The position numbers and the translations under genes were made by a program. Shown here in pieces: positions 42,687 to 51,671 of a stretch of DNA of 64,000 nt. The notes beneath the pieces were generated by a model. It was not told the DNA's origin and ran no database searches. It worked only from the letters and a program-made list of their open reading frames with translations. Origin of the DNA: Kribbella sp. ALI-6-A (GTDB lineage Bacteria > Actinomycetota > Actinomycetes > Propionibacteriales > Kribbellaceae); the NCBI RefSeq assembly GCF_001984195.1, contig NZ_MTQN01000005.1, positions 1 through 64,000 of the forward strand, given 5' to 3'. Positions within the stretch are counted from its first letter, which is position 1, and each line of letters starts with the position of its first letter.

Positions 42687-45600
42687 TCAGCGCAGGCGGT
42701 AGGCGTTCAGCACGGTCTGGGTGGCGGTGTTGCCGTCCTGGTCGACGACCCGGGACTTCAGCGAGACCAGCTTCGCCCCGGCCGGCGTCGTGAAGACCAC
42801 CTTGTACTTGTTCTTCCCGGCCGGCAGCACACTCGCCCGCTGCCAGGTCTTGCCGCCGTCACCCGACACCTGGACGACGACCGACTCAACCCGGGTGACC
42901 TTCGCGCCAGGCGCGCTCGTGACGGTGAGGTCCAGGACGCTGATCGGCAGCCGCTTGACCGCGTTCCACTCGTCCACTCGCGGCGTGAACCGCACGGTCT
43001 TCAACGGCAGCAGCTCCTTGTCCTCACCGGTGTCCTGCGAGCTGAAGGTCCAGACGCCTTCCATCCGGTTCGCGAGCTGCAGCATCGGCCGGGTCTGCAC
43101 GATCTCCAACCGGTACGCCGCCTTGGCGGCCGGCACATTCTCCAGCCAGAGCTGACCGGGCACGGTCGACTGGTCGAGCAGCTTGCCGTCCCGGAAGACC
43201 TTCGTGCCGCTGCCTGGCCCGACTTCGTCCGACTGGCCGTCGTGGCCGTCGCCGTCACCGTTCGGGAACAGGAAGAAGTCCATCGAGTTGCCCTGGCGGT
43301 AGACGCCGCCACCGCCCGCGTCCATCGTGGCGACCGCCGCGCCCCAGCGTTCGCCGTACGGCAAACCCGGCCGGAACGTTTTGCCGGTGTACGACAGCGA
43401 GAGCGGGAAGAGGTAGTACTCACCGTCGGCGACGAACGTGTTCACCTGTGCGGCCCAGGTGACGTCCTTGGCGTCGACGAAGTGCGTGACCCGGCGCGGT
43501 ACGTCGTACGAGATCGGCCGGCCCGACGAGCTCGCGTACATCGACGCAAAGGTGCCGAAGCGCTCGTCGAACACTTTCTGACCGGCGTGGTCGGCGACGT
43601 ACTGCGTCGTCAGCTTCGCGAGCTCGTGGTCGTGCACTGTCCGCTGGTAGCCGGTGAAGTAGCTGCCGGTCCGGCCCTGGAGCAGGTCGTAGGTGTACGG
43701 CGTGTTGTGGAAGTCGCCGTTGCGGCCCGGCACACCCCAGCGGGAGCTGACGAACGACGCCATCTCACCCTTGGCCACCGACGGTCCCATCGAGGCGACG
43801 AAGATCCGGTCGAGCGCGTCGGCGGAGGTGGAGTTGCCGTGGACGTACTCGCCGATCGGCCGCTCATAACCCACGTCGACCCGGGCCAGGCGCGCGTCGG
43901 ACCGCGGCACGGTGATCCGCAGCGGACCGGCCTTTCGCGCGTCGACCGCGACGGTTGTCGCACGGTCGACCACCAGCTTCGGCCAGACCAGCTGGTACAC
44001 GCGTTGCCCGGCGGCCGTCAGGTTGCCGTCGACGAAGTACTCGCCCTTCGGCAGCCGCAACCGCGCGGTGCCCTGGGCGTCGGTCAGCACCTCGACGAAT
44101 CGGTTGCCGGTGAGGCCGACCATCGTCGTGTAGTTCGCGCCGGTGCCCTTGCCGTCCGGGCCGAGGTGCTTGACGGTGACGTCGTAGCTCTCGACCTCCT
44201 TCTCGGCGGCCAGCGGGACGCTCAGGCTGCTGCCTGCGCCGGTCGCGACCAGGCGGCCGGCGTACTGGCCGTCGGTGCCCTGGTGACGGGTGTCGGAGGT
44301 GACAGCGACGGAGGCGGTGCCACCGGCGGGCACCGTGACGCTCTGCGCGCCGAGCTTCATCGCGGTCGCGGGGGCCGGCTTGCCGTCCGGACCGGTTGCG
44401 GTGAGCCGCAACTGGAGGGTGACGGCCGTCTTGCCGAGGTTGCGGAAGGTGACCTGCTCGGTGACCGGCTTGTCGTCGGCGTGCGGCCACAGCGCCGTGC
44501 CGAACGAGACGCTTCCCGGTGTTGCCATGAGCAACTGAGTGATGCCCTTGGCGATGTCGACCCGTCCCGCACCCTGCTGCTGGACGGTCTGTCCGTCGAC
44601 GATCTTCGCCGAGGCCATCACTGCGGGCTTGAGTTCCCTGGCCTTCCAGCCCGGGTGCTGCTGAGCGAGCAGCGCGGCGGCGCCCGCGACGTGCGGCGTC
44701 GCCATCGACGTACCGGACAGCGTCAGGTACTGCGGGCCGACGGGATCACCGATCACGGCGTCCTTCGCCTTGGCCGCCACGATGTCCACGCCGGGCCCGG
44801 TGACGTCGGGCTTGATCGCGCCGTCGCCGACGCGTGGGCCGCGGCTCGAGAACTCGGCGAGCTGGTCGGACTTGTCCACCGCGCCGACGGTCAGCGCCGC
44901 ATCCGCGCTGCCCGGCGAGGAGATCGACCCGTCGCCCGGACCTTCATTGCCGGCAGCAACGACGAAGAGTGTGCCGGTCTGCGCGGTGAGCCGGTTGATC
45001 GCCGCCTCGATCGGGTCGACCTCCGGGGTGTCCGGACCGCCGATGCTGAAGTTGACCACCGCGGCCTTCTGCTCCACCGCGGCCCACTGCAGCCCGGCGA
45101 GCATCGCCGAGTCCGGGCAACCGCCGCCACGGTCGCAGACCTTGCCGTCGAGCAGCGTCGCGTCCGGTGCGACGCCCTTGTACTTGCCGCCGGACGCGGC
45201 GCCCGAGCCGGCCACCGTCGACGCGACGTGCGTGCCGTGGCCGAACTGATCGCCCGCCGGGTCGGTGGTGAAGTTCTTCGTCGCCCCGATCCGGCCCTTG
45301 ACGTCAGGGTGGAACGGGTCGATCCCGGTGTCCAGTACGGCGATCTTGACGCCTTTGCCGGTGAAGCCCGCCTGCCAGGCCTTCGGTGCACCGATCTGCG
45401 GAACCGACTTGTCCAGCAGCACCTTGCGCTTGCCGTCCAGCCAGACCTGGTCGATCCCCGCCGCGTCGCGGCTCGTGCGCAGGAACTGCCCGGCCGCCTT
45501 CTTGTCCACCGTGACGGCGGTCGCGCCGATCGCCGGCAGCTGACGCCGGACCGTTGCGCCCGGCAACGGTGTTGTCGTCGCGCGCCCCTTGGCCGAGACG

Positions 45601-46004
45601 ATCAGCGGGATCGTCGCCGACCGCTGGTCGTCGTACCCCAGCTCCAGCAGGCCGCTCACGTCGAACAACCGCCGGTCGAGCTTGCCCGACGTCACCGCCG
45701 AGCTGACGTCGAGCGGAAGCACCGACAGCCGGCCGTGCGACCGCTGCAGCTTGAACACCACCTTGTCCCGGCCGGGCCCCGGGTCGACCGTCACCCGCTT
45801 GAGGTCCCCGCCGTGCAGCACCACCTTGTCGCCGGTCACCAGCGTGACCGTGCGGTCCTTGCCCGGCTGACTGGTGGCCAAGGGCAACGCCCGCTGATCC
45901 GGCTCGCTGACCGCCCGCGCCCCCGGACCGTCGATCAACCCGATCGCCAGCGCCCCGGCCACGACGCCGGTTGTGATCGTCAACCATCTCTTACTGGGTT
46001 CCAT
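42687..46004 (-). CDS. Large secreted subtilisin-like serine protease (S8)
   Basis: A 1105-residue exported protease. Residues 1-33 are a signal peptide, and a pro-region runs to about 195. The catalytic domain spans about 200-480 with Asp225 in AVLDTGIDP, His256 in GHGTHVAS, oxyanion Asn353 in AAGNEGPG and Ser433 in SGTSMATPHVAG. All are intact, so it should be active. About 620 further residues hold β-sandwich-type regions and a C-terminal domain likely involved in substrate or wall binding. GGAG precedes the ATG at 46004. It separates mdh from the folD pair. Confidence 0.94.
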   Translation of the reverse strand: MEPSKRWLTITTGVVAGALAIGLIDGPGARAVSEPDQRALPLATSQPGKDRTVTLVTGDKVVLHGGDLKRVTVDPGPGRDKVVFKLQRSHGRLSVLPLDVSSAVTSGKLDRRLFDVSGLLELGYDDQRSATIPLIVSAKGRATTTPLPGATVRRQLPAIGATAVTVDKKAAGQFLRTSRDAAGIDQVWLDGKRKVLLDKSVPQIGAPKAWQAGFTGKGVKIAVLDTGIDPFHPDVKGRIGATKNFTTDPAGDQFGHGTHVASTVAGSGAASGGKYKGVAPDATLLDGKVCDRGGGCPDSAMLAGLQWAAVEQKAAVVNFSIGGPDTPEVDPIEAAINRLTAQTGTLFVVAAGNEGPGDGSISSPGSADAALTVGAVDKSDQLAEFSSRGPRVGDGAIKPDVTGPGVDIVAAKAKDAVIGDPVGPQYLTLSGTSMATPHVAGAAALLAQQHPGWKARELKPAVMASAKIVDGQTVQQQGAGRVDIAKGITQLLMATPGSVSFGTALWPHADDKPVTEQVTFRNLGKTAVTLQLRLTATGPDGKPAPATAMKLGAQSVTVPAGGTASVAVTSDTRHQGTDGQYAGRLVATGAGSSLSVPLAAEKEVESYDVTVKHLGPDGKGTGANYTTMVGLTGNRFVEVLTDAQGTARLRLPKGEYFVDGNLTAAGQRVYQLVWPKLVVDRATTVAVDARKAGPLRITVPRSDARLARVDVGYERPIGEYVHGNSTSADALDRIFVASMGPSVAKGEMASFVSSRWGVPGRNGDFHNTPYTYDLLQGRTGSYFTGYQRTVHDHELAKLTTQYVADHAGQKVFDERFGTFASMYASSSGRPISYDVPRRVTHFVDAKDVTWAAQVNTFVADGEYYLFPLSLSYTGKTFRPGLPYGERWGAAVATMDAGGGGVYRQGNSMDFFLFPNGDGDGHDGQSDEVGPGSGTKVFRDGKLLDQSTVPGQLWLENVPAAKAAYRLEIVQTRPMLQLANRMEGVWTFSSQDTGEDKELLPLKTVRFTPRVDEWNAVKRLPISVLDLTVTSAPGAKVTRVESVVVQVSGDGGKTWQRASVLPAGKNKYKVVFTTPAGAKLVSLKSRVVDQDGNTATQTVLNAYRLR

Positions 46005-46100
46005 CTCCGCTCTCCCCTCCGTCACCGCTCGGTGACCACACGAGTACGACGCGTGAGAAGGAGGAAAAGATGGTTCGCCCTGGGCGGTGTGCCTTTTCGG

Positions 46101-46373
46101 TCAGCCGTTCGGGACGATCAGGCCGAGCAGCAGGATCGCGGCACCGACACCGAGCAGCAGCGCGGTGTCGAACATGCGGCCCCGGACGTGCAGCAGCCCG
46201 GCCACGTCGTCACTCAGGACGGCGCGGAGCAGGCCGGCGAGCAGCACGCTGCCGGAGAAGATCAGGATGCCGTTGCGCCAGTTGTAGAACGTCAGCACGA
46301 TCAGCCCGGCCAGCCCGCACAAGGTGCACAGCGCCAGCGGCCACTCGCTGCGTCGCTCGGTGGCGGCCACCAT
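46101..46373 (-). CDS. DUF3017 small membrane protein
   Basis: A 90-residue protein with three hydrophobic segments: WPLALCTLCGLAGLIVLTF, then IFSGSVLLAGLLRAVLS and ALLLGVGAAILLLGLIVP. It matches the DUF3017 pattern found after folD in many actinobacteria. Its ATG overlaps the folD stop by one base (TGATG), so it is translationally coupled to folD. Function unknown. Confidence 0.87.
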   Translation of the reverse strand: MVAATERRSEWPLALCTLCGLAGLIVLTFYNWRNGILIFSGSVLLAGLLRAVLSDDVAGLLHVRGRMFDTALLLGVGAAILLLGLIVPNG

Positions 46374-47245
46374 CAGCCGGCCGTGCCGGTCCCGGCGAGC
46401 GACGCCTCGGCCGCCTCGACGACGTTCGTCAGCAGCATCGCCCGCGTCATCGGGCCGATCCCGCCCGGCATCGGCGCGATCCACGCCGCGGCCTCGCGGG
46501 CGGCCGGGTCGATGTCGCCGACGATCTTGCCCTCGGCGCTGCGGCTGGTGCCGACGTCGAGCAGTACGGCGCCCGGCTTGACCATGTCGGCGGTGATCAG
46601 ACCGGCCGACCCGGCGGCGGCGATCACGATGTCGCCGGTCCGGACCACGGCGGCCAGGTCCTTGGTACCGGTGTGGCACTGGGTGACGGTCGCGTTCTCG
46701 GACTTGCGGGTGAACAGCAGACCCATCGGCCGCCCGGCGGTGACGCCACGGCCGACCACGACCACGTGCGCGCCGGCGATCGGGACGTCGTACCGGCGGA
46801 GGATCTCGACGCAGCCCTTCGGGGTGCACGGCAACGGCCCGTCCTGGCCGAGCACGAGCTTGCCGAGGCTGACCGGGTGCAGACCGTCGGCGTCCTTGGC
46901 CGGGTCGATCAGCCCGAGGATCTCGTTGGTGTCGACGTGCTTGGGCAGCGGCAACTGCACGATGAAGCCGGTGCAGGCCGGGTTCTCGTTCAGCTCCCGT
47001 ACCTTCGCGGCGATCTCGTCCTGCGTGGTCTCGGCCGGGAGCTCGATCTCGATCGAGGCGATGCCCACCGCCGCGCAGTCGCGGTGCTTGCCCGCGACGT
47101 AGGCCCGGCTGCCCGGATCGTCGCCGACCAGGATCGTGCCCAGCCCGGGCACGACGCCCTGCTCCGCGAGCTTGGCCACCCGGACCTTGAGCTCGTCCTT
47201 GATCGCCGCCGCCGTCGCCTTGCCGTCCAGAATCTGAGCCGTCAC
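46373..47245 (-). CDS. folD: Bifunctional methylenetetrahydrofolate dehydrogenase/cyclohydrolase
   Basis: A 290-residue folate enzyme interconverting 5,10-methylene- and 10-formyl-tetrahydrofolate. The catalytic Lys lies in [12 protein letters not shown] near residue 51, the signature [11 protein letters not shown] near 90, and the NADP region [16 protein letters not shown] near 157. The end has the typical [15 protein letters not shown]. The GTG at 47245 is chosen because [12 protein letters not shown] is the family start. It supplies formyl-folate for the purN and purH steps encoded 8 kb away. Confidence 0.95.
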   Translation of the reverse strand: MTAQILDGKATAAAIKDELKVRVAKLAEQGVVPGLGTILVGDDPGSRAYVAGKHRDCAAVGIASIEIELPAETTQDEIAAKVRELNENPACTGFIVQLPLPKHVDTNEILGLIDPAKDADGLHPVSLGKLVLGQDGPLPCTPKGCVEILRRYDVPIAGAHVVVVGRGVTAGRPMGLLFTRKSENATVTQCHTGTKDLAAVVRTGDIVIAAAGSAGLITADMVKPGAVLLDVGTSRSAEGKIVGDIDPAAREAAAWIAPMPGGIGPMTRAMLLTNVVEAAEASLAGTGTAG

Positions 47246-47324
47246 AAGACAGGAGTCTGCCACGGGCACCGGCGCCCGGTCCGCACCGCCCCGACCCGCC
47301 CGGGTCCGTGACCTGCCCCACAAA

Positions 47325-47361
47325 CCTGACCGATCGGTTGGAAACTGGCCGATCGGTCAGG
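47325..47361. promoter_or_regulatory. TetR operator upstream of the TetR-MMPL pair
   Basis: CCTGACCGATCGG and its exact inverse complement are separated by 11 bases. Each arm also contains the small palindrome CCGATCGG. The site ends 14 bases before the TetR start and must overlap its promoter, so autorepression is likely. Confidence 0.85.
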
Positions 47362-47374
47362 CATAGTCGCTGAC

Positions 47375-47944
47375 ATGGCAGAAAGCACCCCCGCCCGCGA
47401 GCGCACCCGGCGGGAGATCGTGCAGCAGGCGATGACCCTGTTCGCCAACGACGGCTACAACGCGACCTCGCTGCAGGACATCGCGACCGCGGCCGGCTGC
47501 TCGAAGGCGACCGTGCTCTACCACTTCAACGGCAAGGCCGCGGTGCTCGCCGCCGTGCTGGCGCCTTCCCAGCAGGCGCTGAAGGACCTGGTCGCCGAGG
47601 CCGACGCGCTGCCGCCCGAACAGCGGCAGGAGGCCGCGATCGTGGGGTTCGCCCGGCTCGCGGTCGAGTTCCGTGGGCTGATCGCGGTACTGCAGGACGT
47701 GCTGATGGTCCTGGACGAAATGCCCGAGTTCGACGAACTGGTGGCCGACGGCATCAAGCTCACCGAGCTGATGGCCGGCCAGGGTGCCGACCGGCTCGAG
47801 CTGGACATCGCCAAGTTCGCCGTCAACGGACTGCTCGGCGAGTGCCGTCACCCCGGCGAGCGGACCGACGCCGAACTGCTCGACCTCTGCGAGACCGCCA
47901 TGCGCCGCCTGCTCACCCCGCTCCGTCCACAGTCCGGCAGCTGA
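47375..47944 (+). CDS. TetR family transcriptional regulator
   Basis: A 189-residue regulator. The DNA-binding domain is FANDGYNATSLQDIATAAGC followed by SKATVLYHFNGKAAVLAAVL. The C-terminal ligand domain is helical and not specific. It lies 61 bases before the MMPL exporter and behind a perfect dyad operator. The usual logic is that a small molecule releases it and the pump is produced. Confidence 0.92.
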   Translation: MAESTPARERTRREIVQQAMTLFANDGYNATSLQDIATAAGCSKATVLYHFNGKAAVLAAVLAPSQQALKDLVAEADALPPEQRQEAAIVGFARLAVEFRGLIAVLQDVLMVLDEMPEFDELVADGIKLTELMAGQGADRLELDIAKFAVNGLLGECRHPGERTDAELLDLCETAMRRLLTPLRPQSGS

Positions 47945-48005
47945 AAACGCCGGATTCCGCACCGATCCCCCGCCCGACCGGCCGATCCGAACGGACGTAC
48001 TCCTG

Positions 48006-50195
48006 ATGGCCAACCTGCTCTACCGGCTCGGCCGGTTCTCCTACCAGCGCCGCCGCCTGGTCGCGGCGATCTGGACGTTCCTGCTGGTTCTGCTCGGCGT
48101 CGGTGCGCTGACCCTGGGCGGCCAGACCTCGAACACGTTCTCCATCCCGGGCACCGAGTCGCAGCGCGCGCTCGACGCCCTGGCCAAGGACCTGCCGGCC
48201 GCCAGCGGCGCGTCGGCGAGCGTCGTGGTCAAGGCGCCGGCCGGCAAGACGCTGATGGACCCCGTGGTGAAGGCCGCGGTCGGTGTCGCGGTCGGCAAGG
48301 TCGCCGAGGTCCCGGACGTGACCGGCGCCGTCGATCCCTACACCGCCAGGGCGATCAGCCCGGACGGTACGACGGGACTGATCCAGGTCCAGTTCGGCCA
48401 GGCCGCGGACCAGCTCTCCGAGGACACCACCACGGCGTACGACGGACTGAGCTCGCTCAGCTCGGGTGATCTGCGGGTCGTTCCCGGCGGCGCCGTGGTC
48501 GGCGGACCGCCGGAGATCCGCAGCACCGAGATCATCGGCGTCGCGATCGCGGCCGTCGTCCTGGTCGTCACCTTCGGCTCGCTGGTCGCCGCCGGCATGA
48601 CGTTGCTGACGGCCCTGATCGGCGTTCTGGCCGGGATGGCCGGGCTGTTCCTGGTCACCGCGTTCACGGAGGTCTCCTCGACCGCGCCGATCCTGGCGCT
48701 GATGCTCGGCCTCGCGGTCGGCATCGACTACGCGTTGTTCCTCAGCTCCCGGCACCGCACGCAACTGGCGGAGGGAATGGACCCGGAGGAGTCGGTCGCG
48801 CGAGCGACGGCGACCGCGGGATCGGCCGTCCTGTTCGCGGGTGCGACCGTCGTGATCGCGCTGGCCGGGCTGAGCCTGGTCGGGGTTCCGTTCCTGACCG
48901 CGATGGGTCTGGCCGCGGCGGCGACCGTGCTCACCGCCGTACTGGTCGCGCTGACGCTGCTGCCGGCCATGCTCGGCTTCCTCGGCCAGCGGGTGCTGCC
49001 GCGCAAGTTGCGCAACCACGGCGCGCACGCCGCCGTCGAGCCGGCGGCGGCCAAGGAGGGCTTCGGCTTCCGCTGGGCCCGGCTGGTGACCCGCTTCCGC
49101 ATCCCGATCGTTGCCCTCGGCATCCTTGGGCTCGGCGCGCTGGCGTTGCCGGTGCAGGACATGCGGCTGGCGATGCCGGACGGCGCGACCGCACCGGAGA
49201 ACTCGAACCAGCGGATCGCGTACGACCTGTCCGCGGCCGCCTTCGGCCCGGGCTCGAACGGGCCGCTCGTGGTGGTCGTGAAGACGCCGAGCGCCCAGCA
49301 GTCCGAGGCGCTGGTCGGCCAGGTGCTCGGTCTGACGAAGAACTTCAAGGACATCGTCGCGGCCCAGCCCGGACCGGCCAGCCAGGACGGCGCGACCCGG
49401 CTGATCAGCGTGATCCCGGCCAGTGGCCCGGCCAGCGAGCAGACCGCCGACCTGGTCGGTGACCTGCGCGACTCCCTCAAGCCGCTGTCGCAGAACGGTG
49501 CCGACGTGTCGATCACCGGCAACACCGCGATCGGGGTGGACGTCTCACAGAAGCTGACCGACGCGCTTCCGACGTACCTGCTGGTCGTGATCGGGTTGTC
49601 GTTCCTGCTGCTCCTGCTGGCGTTCCGCTCGATCCTGGTGCCGCTGAAGGCGACGCTGGGCTTCCTGCTGACGATCGGCGCGACGTTCGGCATCACCGTC
49701 GGGGTCTTCCAGCTCGGCTGGGGCGCGGCGCTGTTCGGCGTGGACTCGCCCGGACCGCTGGTCAGCTTCCTGCCGATCATCATGATGGGCATCCTGTTCG
49801 GCCTGGCGATGGACTACGAGGTGTTCATCGTGTCCCGGGTTCGCGAGGAGTTCGTGCACGGCAAGCACGCCACCGAGGCCACCATCGCCGGCGTCGGGCA
49901 CGGCGCCCGGGTGGTGACCGCGGCCGCGCTGATCATGGCGGCGGTGTTCGCGGGCTTCATCCTGGTGCACGACCCGATCATCAAGACGATCGGCTTCGGG
50001 CTGACGATCGGCGTCCTGATCGACGCGTTCGTGGTCCGGATGACGATCGTCCCGGCGGTGCTGTCGCTGCTCGGCGACCGCGCGTGGTGGTTCCCGAAGT
50101 GGCTGGACAAGATCACCCCGAAGGTCGACATCGAGGGCGAGTCGCTGCGCGTCGACGAGGCGAACAAGCCGAAGGGCCTGGTCAGCGTCGACTGA
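48006..50195 (+). CDS. MMPL/RND-type membrane transporter
   Basis: A 729-residue transporter of the MMPL family, with 11-12 membrane segments in two halves. Proton-relay Asp residues lie in LGLAVGIDYALFLSSRHR and GLAMDYEVFIVSRVREEF, the family's paired motif. The two large outside loops are at about 35-190 and 395-520. Relatives export lipids, dyes or drugs; the substrate here is unknown. I chose the ATG at 48006. Expression probably depends on the upstream TetR protein. Confidence 0.93.
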   Translation: MANLLYRLGRFSYQRRRLVAAIWTFLLVLLGVGALTLGGQTSNTFSIPGTESQRALDALAKDLPAASGASASVVVKAPAGKTLMDPVVKAAVGVAVGKVAEVPDVTGAVDPYTARAISPDGTTGLIQVQFGQAADQLSEDTTTAYDGLSSLSSGDLRVVPGGAVVGGPPEIRSTEIIGVAIAAVVLVVTFGSLVAAGMTLLTALIGVLAGMAGLFLVTAFTEVSSTAPILALMLGLAVGIDYALFLSSRHRTQLAEGMDPEESVARATATAGSAVLFAGATVVIALAGLSLVGVPFLTAMGLAAAATVLTAVLVALTLLPAMLGFLGQRVLPRKLRNHGAHAAVEPAAAKEGFGFRWARLVTRFRIPIVALGILGLGALALPVQDMRLAMPDGATAPENSNQRIAYDLSAAAFGPGSNGPLVVVVKTPSAQQSEALVGQVLGLTKNFKDIVAAQPGPASQDGATRLISVIPASGPASEQTADLVGDLRDSLKPLSQNGADVSITGNTAIGVDVSQKLTDALPTYLLVVIGLSFLLLLLAFRSILVPLKATLGFLLTIGATFGITVGVFQLGWGAALFGVDSPGPLVSFLPIIMMGILFGLAMDYEVFIVSRVREEFVHGKHATEATIAGVGHGARVVTAAALIMAAVFAGFILVHDPIIKTIGFGLTIGVLIDAFVVRMTIVPAVLSLLGDRAWWFPKWLDKITPKVDIEGESLRVDEANKPKGLVSVD

Positions 50196-50201
50196 CTGCG
50201 C

Positions 50202-50230
50202 GGGCCGGGCGGGTGGCACCTGCCCGGCCC
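50202..50230 (+). terminator. Terminator-like hairpin after the MMPL gene
   Basis: GGGCCGGGC and GCCCGGCCC form the outer stem, with GGTG/CACC pairing inside, 6 bases after the MMPL stop. No T-tract follows. Confidence 0.6.
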
Positions 50231-50265
50231 CGGAATGCTCGTGGTCTTGCCGCGGTTGAGCCGGA

Positions 50266-50283
50266 TAGTTTATTCTTTAACTA
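50266..50283. promoter_or_regulatory. AT-rich dyad in the pirin promoter
   Basis: TAGTT-N8-AACTA is a perfect 5-bp inverted repeat in an AT-rich patch, 23 bases before the pirin gene start. The form resembles MarR-type operators. No MarR gene is nearby. Confidence 0.45.
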
Positions 50284-50306
50284 CCTGCTCAGCGAGGAGA
50301 CCTCAC

Positions 50307-51293
50307 ATGCCCGCCGTGACCGTCAGCGACATCACCGTGCTGCCCCGCGTCCACCAGCCGGACCCGGCCGTCTCCCGCGAGCGCGCGGTCCGGTCGGTGA
50401 CGTCGGCGCCGACCGGCTACGAGGGCGAGGGGTTCCCCGTCCGCCGGGCCTTCGCGGGGGTGGACCTGCGCGACCTCGACCCGTTCATCCACATGGATCA
50501 GATGGGTGAGGTGGAGTACGCACCGGGCGAGCCGAAGGGCACCCCGTGGCACCCGCACCGCGGCTTCGAGACCGTCACCTACATGCTCGACGGGATCATG
50601 GAGCACCAGGACTCGCAGGGCAACGGCGGCGTGATCACCAACGGCGACACCCAGTGGATGACCGCCGGCAGTGGGCTGCTGCACATCGAGACCCCGCCGG
50701 AGCACCTGGTGGTCAGCGGCGGCCTGTTCCACGGCATCCAGCTCTGGGTGAACCTGCCGCGCGCGCAGAAGTGGGCCGCGCCGCGCTACCAGGACATCCG
50801 CGGCGGCGACTCGGCCCTGCTGTCCACGCCGGACGGCGGCGCGCTGATCCGGGTCATCGCGGGTTCGGTCGACGGGTACGACGGACCCGGCTCGACGCAC
50901 ACCCCGATCACGCTGGTGCACGCGACCGTGAGCCCCGGCGCGGAGATGGTCCTGCCCTGGCAGGCGGACTACAACGCACTCGTCTACGTGCTGGCCGGTC
51001 AGGGCACGGTCGGCGCCGAGCGTCGCCCGTTCCGTAAGGGCCAGCTGGCGGTCTTCGGCCCCGGTGACACGATCCGGACCCAGGCTTCGACGTCGCAGCC
51101 GCTGGCGGAGCCGAACCTCGACGTCCTGGTGTTGGGCGGCCGCCCGATCCGCGAGCCGGTCGCGATGGCCGGGCCGTTCGTGATGAACACCCGCGCCGAG
51201 GTCGTGCAGGCCTTCGAGGACTTCCAGGCCGGCAAGCTCGGCACGATTCCCGCGGTGCACGGTGCGCCGACCGAGTTGCGGGAATCCAACTAA
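50307..51293 (+). CDS. Pirin family protein (double cupin)
   Basis: A 328-residue bicupin. The metal-binding motif in the first cupin is GTPWHPHRGFETVTYMLDG with the later Glu/His in SGLLHIETPP. The second cupin lacks most metal ligands, as usual. Pirins have been reported as quercetin dioxygenases or transcription cofactors; the role here is open. GAGGAG lies 6-11 bases before the ATG at 50307. Its end overlaps the convergent cupin gene by 4 bases. Confidence 0.92.
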   Translation: MPAVTVSDITVLPRVHQPDPAVSRERAVRSVTSAPTGYEGEGFPVRRAFAGVDLRDLDPFIHMDQMGEVEYAPGEPKGTPWHPHRGFETVTYMLDGIMEHQDSQGNGGVITNGDTQWMTAGSGLLHIETPPEHLVVSGGLFHGIQLWVNLPRAQKWAAPRYQDIRGGDSALLSTPDGGALIRVIAGSVDGYDGPGSTHTPITLVHATVSPGAEMVLPWQADYNALVYVLAGQGTVGAERRPFRKGQLAVFGPGDTIRTQASTSQPLAEPNLDVLVLGGRPIREPVAMAGPFVMNTRAEVVQAFEDFQAGKLGTIPAVHGAPTELRESN

Positions 51294-51601
51294 CCCTCAG
51301 GATAGAAAACGAAGATCGTGCAGCCAGTGGCTGTTTGAGGGACGTGGGACGACCCGGCCGGACAGTGGATGAAACTGCCGGCCGGGTAGTCCCGTACGCC
51401 GTCGTTGAAGACGCCGTCGACGACGTACACCTCCTCGGGGCCCGGCTCGTGCACGTCGACGCCCTGCCAGGTCGAGCCGGGATCCATCTGCAGCACGTGC
51501 GCGGACGCGCCGGCCGGGCTCGTCCACAACGAGCGCAGGCGGATGCCGGGGAACAGCTCGCGGGTCGGTGCGTCGTTCAGTGAGGTCCACTCGAAGTCCA
51601 T
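51290..51601 (-). CDS. ChrR-like single-cupin protein
   Basis: A 103-residue cupin. The barrel contains SAHVLQMDPGSTW, VHEPGPEEVYVVDGVFNDG and SFIHCPAGSSHVPQ, giving the usual Glu and His metal ligands. It resembles the C-terminal cupin of the ChrR anti-sigma factor, but no sigma factor gene is nearby. I chose the ATG at 51601 for its close GGAGAC; an ATG at 51655 would add 18 residues but has no ribosome site. It is divergent from a GlxA-type regulator. Confidence 0.8.
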   Translation of the reverse strand: MDFEWTSLNDAPTRELFPGIRLRSLWTSPAGASAHVLQMDPGSTWQGVDVHEPGPEEVYVVDGVFNDGVRDYPAGSFIHCPAGSSHVPQTATGCTIFVFYPEG

Positions 51602-51671
51602 GTCTCCAGCCTGGCCAGCGCGGACCGCACGGAGAAGTGTCGGGAAAGTCGTCATCAGGTACTTTTCTGCC

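Noticed and set aside
42681..47102. A very long + strand open frame (over 1400 codons) opposite the subtilase and folD
   Set aside because: It is rich in Arg, Gly, Val and His with no domain. The opposite strand encodes intact subtilase motifs, so this is an antisense shadow of GC-rich codons.
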